The notes under the pieces are model-generated. The model was not told where the DNA came from and did not search any database. It saw nothing but the letters and a program-made list of their open reading frames with translations. From Synechococcus sp. UW140 (GTDB lineage Bacteria; Cyanobacteriota; Cyanobacteriia; PCC-6307; Cyanobiaceae), in assembly GCA_945861595.1 (NCBI GenBank), contig CAMAVE010000009.1, forward strand, positions 1 to 42,334: 42,334 nt of DNA. Direction: 5' to 3'. Both the position numbers and the translations under genes were made by a program. Positions 39,271 to 42,334 of this stretch are shown here, in pieces. How positions within the stretch are numbered: the first letter of the stretch is position 1; each line of letters begins with the position of its first letter.

Positions 39271-39696
39271 ATAAAAGTAATCGAGGAAGCTGGGCTGCCA
39301 TTCCTGGGAGACACCATTAAAGCTAGGCGGTGGCACCCACCAAAAGGCCCGACGATTGGCCGGCCCCTCATCAATCGACCAATAATAAAACGCCCAGAGA
39401 CTCTGCACCGACAGATAGAAGATGACACCCTCGTACAGCAGTACCAGGCCCTTGACGTTGCCGCTGGAGAGATGCAGGTTGACATCGACTAGGTTGAGCA
39501 GCAGGCTGAAGCCCAGCAGGCCCCCGAGCAGATTCAGCTCCAGCCGCATCGAGCGCCAATGGTGGGTGATGGCCGCAACGGTGCACCCAATCAACACGAC
39601 CCAGGCACTGCCATAGAGGCCCCAACAGAGGGACATAAAACCACTGAACACCCGGGCCGGCAGGCCAAAGGGCACACGGCTGGGTGAGATCACCAT
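39127..39696 (-). CDS. Multi-spanning membrane protein, ion-channel-like C-terminal hairpin
   Basis: The product is 189 residues from the ATG at MVISPSRVPFGL (the frame stays open to 39831). About five hydrophobic segments are visible: YGSAWVVLIGCTVAAI, LLGGLLGFSLLLNLVD, LVLLYEGVIFYLSVQSLWAF, DYFYLAAVVSFSFYP and KLFILVQLFVVLNINVVLIARAVGLL. The final pair resembles the pore helix and inner helix of two-TM K+ channels, where 'D-x-x-Y-F-S-x-x-T...G-Y-G-D-x-x-P...A-R' is expected, but FSFYPSVEP replaces the selectivity filter. Its 3' end overlaps the VOC gene by 144 bases on the opposite strand. Function is not assigned. Confidence 0.6.
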   Translation of the reverse strand: MVISPSRVPFGLPARVFSGFMSLCWGLYGSAWVVLIGCTVAAITHHWRSMRLELNLLGGLLGFSLLLNLVDVNLHLSSGNVKGLVLLYEGVIFYLSVQSLWAFYYWSIDEGPANRRAFWWVPPPSFNGVSQEWQPSFLDYFYLAAVVSFSFYPSVEPIKSSSKLFILVQLFVVLNINVVLIARAVGLLA

Positions 39697-40149
39697 GGTG
39701 CCAAGGGCCAGGTTCGTGAGAGCCCCAGGGCTGCGAAGGTAAGAATCAGGAGCAGCAAATAGGGCAAGGCGCTGCCGATTCTGCGTGGCGCAGACGAACC
39801 CATCGGGATTGGAAGTCGTTCCGATCACCAAGCTACAGTTATGCAGCTCTCGAGGGACGGTGCAGCCAACAAGGAGCCGCCCAACCCCGCAATGGTTCCG
39901 ATGGCCCCAGCAAAGGCCAATAACCTATCTTGACCATTAAGCCCCTACCGCCAAAAAAATTACATCAACATCTTTTCGATGGTTTACTTGGGTGCAATCA
40001 GCCCGTTTACTTTTAACAGTCACCAAACCACATGCCCATGGCCGGGCATTGTAAAGCTGTAGCGCGGCCCCCAGCCAACCATGCAAAATCAATGGACAAA
40101 GATTCCATCCTGGCTATCCAGGCCATCCTGGCCAGAGAAGGATGACGTC
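39697..40149. other. AT-richer intergenic stretch
   Basis: No convincing gene lies in these 453 bases, apart from a possible 45-codon N-terminal extension of the preceding membrane protein (to 39831). Base composition is noticeably more AT-rich between about 39930 and 40020 (runs such as CAAAAAAATTACATC). A 6-bp inverted repeat, ATGCCC/GGGCAT, is at 40032-40049. It could hold the promoter of the membrane-protein gene and the terminator of the ABM-domain gene. Confidence 0.5.
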
Positions 40150-40452
40150 CTACCCAATGACGACACAGGGAGTGTAAACAGGGGCGTCAGCGAGCATGCT
40201 TTTCAAGAAATCCATGGCACCCGATTGCGCCCTGAATTGAATATAATTGTCCCAAGCCTCCTTGCTCTCCCATTTTTCATAGATTCGAACCGTGTCTGGG
40301 TCAGCGCTTTCGGTTAGGACGTCAAACTGAAGACAGCCCTTGTAGGCACGGGTCACGGCGAGTCCATCTGACGACAGAAAGAAATCAACCAGGGACTTCC
40401 CTGTTCCTTCTTGCATTTTAAATACGGCTATCGCAGAAAAAGTTGATTCCAT
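40150..40452 (-). CDS. Antibiotic biosynthesis monooxygenase (ABM) domain protein
   Basis: The 100-residue ferredoxin-like ABM/YgiN-type protein begins MESTFSAIAVFKMQEGTGKSLVDFF. GCLQFDVLTESADPDTVRIYEKWESKEAWDNYIQF contains the family core, with the 'Y-E-x-W' motif, and ends with SMLADAPVYTP. Members act as quinol monooxygenases, heme-degrading enzymes or stress proteins; the role here is unknown. The gene is less GC-rich than most of the window. It is divergent from the small membrane-protein gene. Confidence 0.85.
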   Translation of the reverse strand: MESTFSAIAVFKMQEGTGKSLVDFFLSSDGLAVTRAYKGCLQFDVLTESADPDTVRIYEKWESKEAWDNYIQFRAQSGAMDFLKSMLADAPVYTPCVVIG

Positions 40453-40562
40453 TGCCAGTTGAATTGATTCTCCTTGAAGACGCTATTGACAAGACAGCCC
40501 TTGGCCGGGCACATCCATTACCACTGTTAGAATTGTTAAAGTTAGACCCGAATCACTCCCCC

Positions 40563-40793
40563 ATGGTTTCCCACCAACTCGATATCGTTGGCTTGATTTG
40601 CGTAGCCATTACCCTCGTAGCCTACGCCCTGGAGGAACGGGGTCCGGTGTGGGTGTTGATTTTTGCGGGCGGCAGTTTCAGCTCTGGCATCTACGCCCTG
40701 GTTCAGGGGGCCTGGCCGTTTGCGATCGCCGAAGCGGTGTGGACCGTGATCGCCCTGCAGCGCTGGCGGCGCCGACGGGTGTTGCGCTTCTGA
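40563..40793 (+). CDS. Small membrane protein
   Basis: The 76-residue protein has three hydrophobic segments: LDIVGLICVAITLVAYALEERG, VWVLIFAGGSFSSGIYALVQ and WPFAIAEAVWTVIALQRW, ending in a basic tail RRRRVLRF. The layout resembles half of a PQ-loop/SWEET-like unit or the CBU_0592-like small membrane family. The ATG at MVSHQLD starts just ahead of the first helix; the frame is open 40 codons upstream without clear coding character. Function unknown. Confidence 0.7.
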   Translation: MVSHQLDIVGLICVAITLVAYALEERGPVWVLIFAGGSFSSGIYALVQGAWPFAIAEAVWTVIALQRWRRRRVLRF

Positions 40794-40834
40794 ACGCCAT
40801 CTGGCTCCACCAGGACCCTGGAGCCAAGCGGCCC

Positions 40835-41530
40835 TCAGGCCAGGGCCTCGGCCGCCAATTCGGTGAGCACCTGGCGGCAGCGGGCGGGGCTGAAGCCAAT
40901 GGCCACGAGCGACTCCTGGAAACAGGCCATGAATTCCCCCACCAGCTCCACCGGGGCAATGCCAATCGTGTCCAGATCGGGTTTGAGCCGCTCCAGCATC
41001 CCTAGGGCCACGGGCACGGCCCGGCGGCAGCAGGCCACCACCTCCTCGGCCACCTCCTGGAAGCGGGGCCGCAGCCAGTCTTCGCCGTAGCTGAGGTGAC
41101 GGGCCTCATCCTTGAGCACCTCGGCCGTGATCGGCCTGGCGTAGGCATCGGCCACCGGCAGGTAGCAGCGATAGGCCGCCACGGCAAAGCTTTCCACGAT
41201 CAGGCATTGGATCACCAGGCAGGCCACCCGATCGCCGGCGCGGCTCGCCTTAAGAAACAGGGCATGGAGGGGCACAAACAGGCTGCGGGCCAGGGGAACA
41301 TCGGGCTTAACGCCCAAGTGGACGCCGCAGCCGACAAAGTCGCGGGCATGGCGACCCTCCATGGCGGCCAGGGTTTGGAGCGTTTCGGCATCCTCCGGGA
41401 TCGCCCGAGCGAGGAGGCGGAAGTGACGATCCGCCAGGCCTTCGCCCACGATCACCATGGCGTTGATGCGGCTATAGGCCTCCAAATAGGCGGCGCTGCT
41501 GTAATCAGGCAAAGCAATCGTGGCAGTCAT
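40835..41530 (-). CDS. ado: Aldehyde deformylating oxygenase (alkane-forming, ferritin-like diiron)
   Basis: The 231-residue protein converts fatty aldehydes to alkanes and formate. All six diiron ligands are present with the spacing of the Prochlorococcus enzyme: Glu30, Glu58 and His61 (MEGRHARDF), Glu113 (LIVESFAVAAY), Glu142 and His145 (LKDEARHLSYGEDW). AYSRINAMVIVGE and LPVADAYARPITAEVLKDEARHL are clear family signatures. The sequence looks diverged from typical picocyanobacterial ADO around residues 28-55 and 85-105. Acyl-ACP reductase, the usual partner, is not adjacent on the side visible here; a desaturase lies upstream. A few codons of in-frame sequence precede the chosen ATG. Confidence 0.85.
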   Translation of the reverse strand: MTATIALPDYSSAAYLEAYSRINAMVIVGEGLADRHFRLLARAIPEDAETLQTLAAMEGRHARDFVGCGVHLGVKPDVPLARSLFVPLHALFLKASRAGDRVACLVIQCLIVESFAVAAYRCYLPVADAYARPITAEVLKDEARHLSYGEDWLRPRFQEVAEEVVACCRRAVPVALGMLERLKPDLDTIGIAPVELVGEFMACFQESLVAIGFSPARCRQVLTELAAEALA

Positions 41531-41638
41531 ACAGAAAAACAGGGGTAGCCAGGTTGGCGCTACCAAGGATCGTTTGGCAGATCAGCGAAGCCAGATGAAG
41601 GAAGCCAGATCAGCACTGGGCGCATCAAGGCGCCAGCG

Positions 41639-42334
41639 TCAGGTGGCTCGCCGGGAGCGGAGTGGTTTGGCCAGGTGGATGTGGCTGGCTAGGCCGAGGC
41701 GCTGCAACAGCTTGATATGCAGCCAGGTGAGATCGATTTCCCACCAACGGAAGCCCATGCGGGCGCTGCTTTGGTAGGCGTGGTGATTGTTATGCCAGCC
41801 CTCGCCAAAGGTGAGCAGGGCCACCCACCAGTTGTTCTTCGATTGGTCGTGGCTTTCGTGGCTGACGTAGCCCCAGCGGTGGGTGGCGGAATTCACCATC
41901 CAGGTGCAGTGATACACCAACACCAGCCTCAACGGGATGCCCCACAGCACGAGGGCCAGGCCGCCGGCGCCGGTGGTTTCGCCAAGCCACCACAGGAAGG
42001 CAGCGAGCGGGAATTGCAGCAGCAGGAAATTGCGATTCAGCCAGCGGTAATAGGCATTGGCCTGCAGATCGGGCGTCAAGCGTTTGACATGGGCCTTAGC
42101 CGGCACCTCCTTCAGCATCCAGCCGAAATGGCTCCACCAGAAGCCCAGGTGGCTGTTGTGGTGGTCGCTGGGATCGTCGGAATGGAGGTGGTGGTGGCGA
42201 TGGAGGCCGGCCCAATCAATGGGGCCATGCTGACAACTTAGGGTGCCGCAGGTGGTGATCAGGGGCTCCAGCCAGGCCACCACCCGAAAGGACCGGTGGG
42301 CCAGCAGGCGGTGATAGCCAAGGGTGACGCCGAT
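41639..42334 (-). CDS. desC: Acyl-lipid delta-9-type desaturase, N-terminus cut by window edge
   Basis: Three histidine boxes of membrane fatty-acid desaturases are present: GYHRLLAH at the right edge (box 1), HRHHHLHSD (box 2, HxxHH) and GEGWHNNHHAY (box 3). WMVNSATHRWG between boxes 2 and 3 is typical of the DesC/delta-9 group. The enzyme introduces a double bond into membrane-lipid acyl chains, using ferredoxin. The frame continues unbroken through the last base of the window, so the gene lacks its N-terminal part (perhaps 70-90 residues). It is transcribed toward ado, with a 108-base gap. Confidence 0.9.
   Translation of the reverse strand: MGVTLGYHRLLAHRSFRVVAWLEPLITTCGTLSCQHGPIDWAGLHRHHHLHSDDPSDHHNSHLGFWWSHFGWMLKEVPAKAHVKRLTPDLQANAYYRWLNRNFLLLQFPLAAFLWWLGETTGAGGLALVLWGIPLRLVLVYHCTWMVNSATHRWGYVSHESHDQSKNNWWVALLTFGEGWHNNHHAYQSSARMGFRWWEIDLTWLHIKLLQRLGLASHIHLAKPLRSRRAT

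Noticed and set aside
40081-40317. 78-codon plus-strand frame
   Set aside because: It runs antisense through the ABM-domain gene, which has a clear family match.

Overview
The window is GC-rich cyanobacterial DNA from an alpha-cyanobacterium (Synechococcus/Cyanobium-type). The evidence is form IA Rubisco inside an alpha-carboxysome (cso) operon, a CupB-type CO2-hydrating NDH-1 complex, SbtA/SbtB, an aldehyde deformylating oxygenase and an acyl-lipid desaturase. At least nine copies of the HIP1 octamer (GCGATCGC) point to a freshwater or brackish Cyanobium-like lineage rather than an open-ocean one; this is an inference.

Left flank (1-5.5 kb): a metal-homeostasis block. A DUF318 (YcgR-type) permease and its DUF1980 (YcgQ-type) partner are on the minus strand, followed downstream by a truncated Ig-like-domain protein. 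Divergent from them are zur, a Zur-box-like dyad, znuA with a His/Asp-rich loop, and a lower-GC SLH/OprB porin. No znuB or znuC is present here.

Carbon-concentrating super-locus (5.5-24.5 kb): nearly everything is on the minus strand. In transcription order it holds csoS1D; then sbtA-sbtB; then csoS1-cbbL-cbbS-csoS2-csoSCA-csoS4A-csoS4B-csoS1E-ferritin; then ndhF4-ndhD4-chpX; then acRAF-cbbX. rdgB and two small unknown genes on the plus strand are interspersed at the upstream end. One locus thus covers bicarbonate import and its PII-like regulator, CO2 hydration at the thylakoid NDH-1 complex, Rubisco, its assembly factor and activase, carbonic anhydrase, the scaffold and all shell classes. 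Hairpins with U-tracts lie between sbtB and csoS1 and between cbbS and csoS2, suggesting that transcript dosage is set at these two points. Several cso proteins carry long disordered extensions, notably CsoS1E and CsoS4A.

Accessory/housekeeping stretch (24.5-35.5 kb): DUF427 and DUF2808 proteins, a 57-residue small protein, a DedA membrane protein, a GST-family protein, a DUF4912 protein, a small secreted protein, a phosphoribosyltransferase with a repeat-rich N-terminus, a P-type cation ATPase broken by one frameshift and one in-frame stop, and an APC-family permease.

Right flank (35.5-42.3 kb): a heme oxygenase-hemN pair resembling the micro-oxic tetrapyrrole module, with an operator-like dyad in the divergent promoter region; a perfect 21-bp inverted repeat; a glyoxalase-family gene whose 3' end overlaps an antisense membrane-protein gene; an ABM-domain protein; a small membrane protein; aldehyde deformylating oxygenase; and a delta-9-type desaturase cut by the window edge. 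I saw no rRNA, tRNA, CRISPR array, IS element or transposase.
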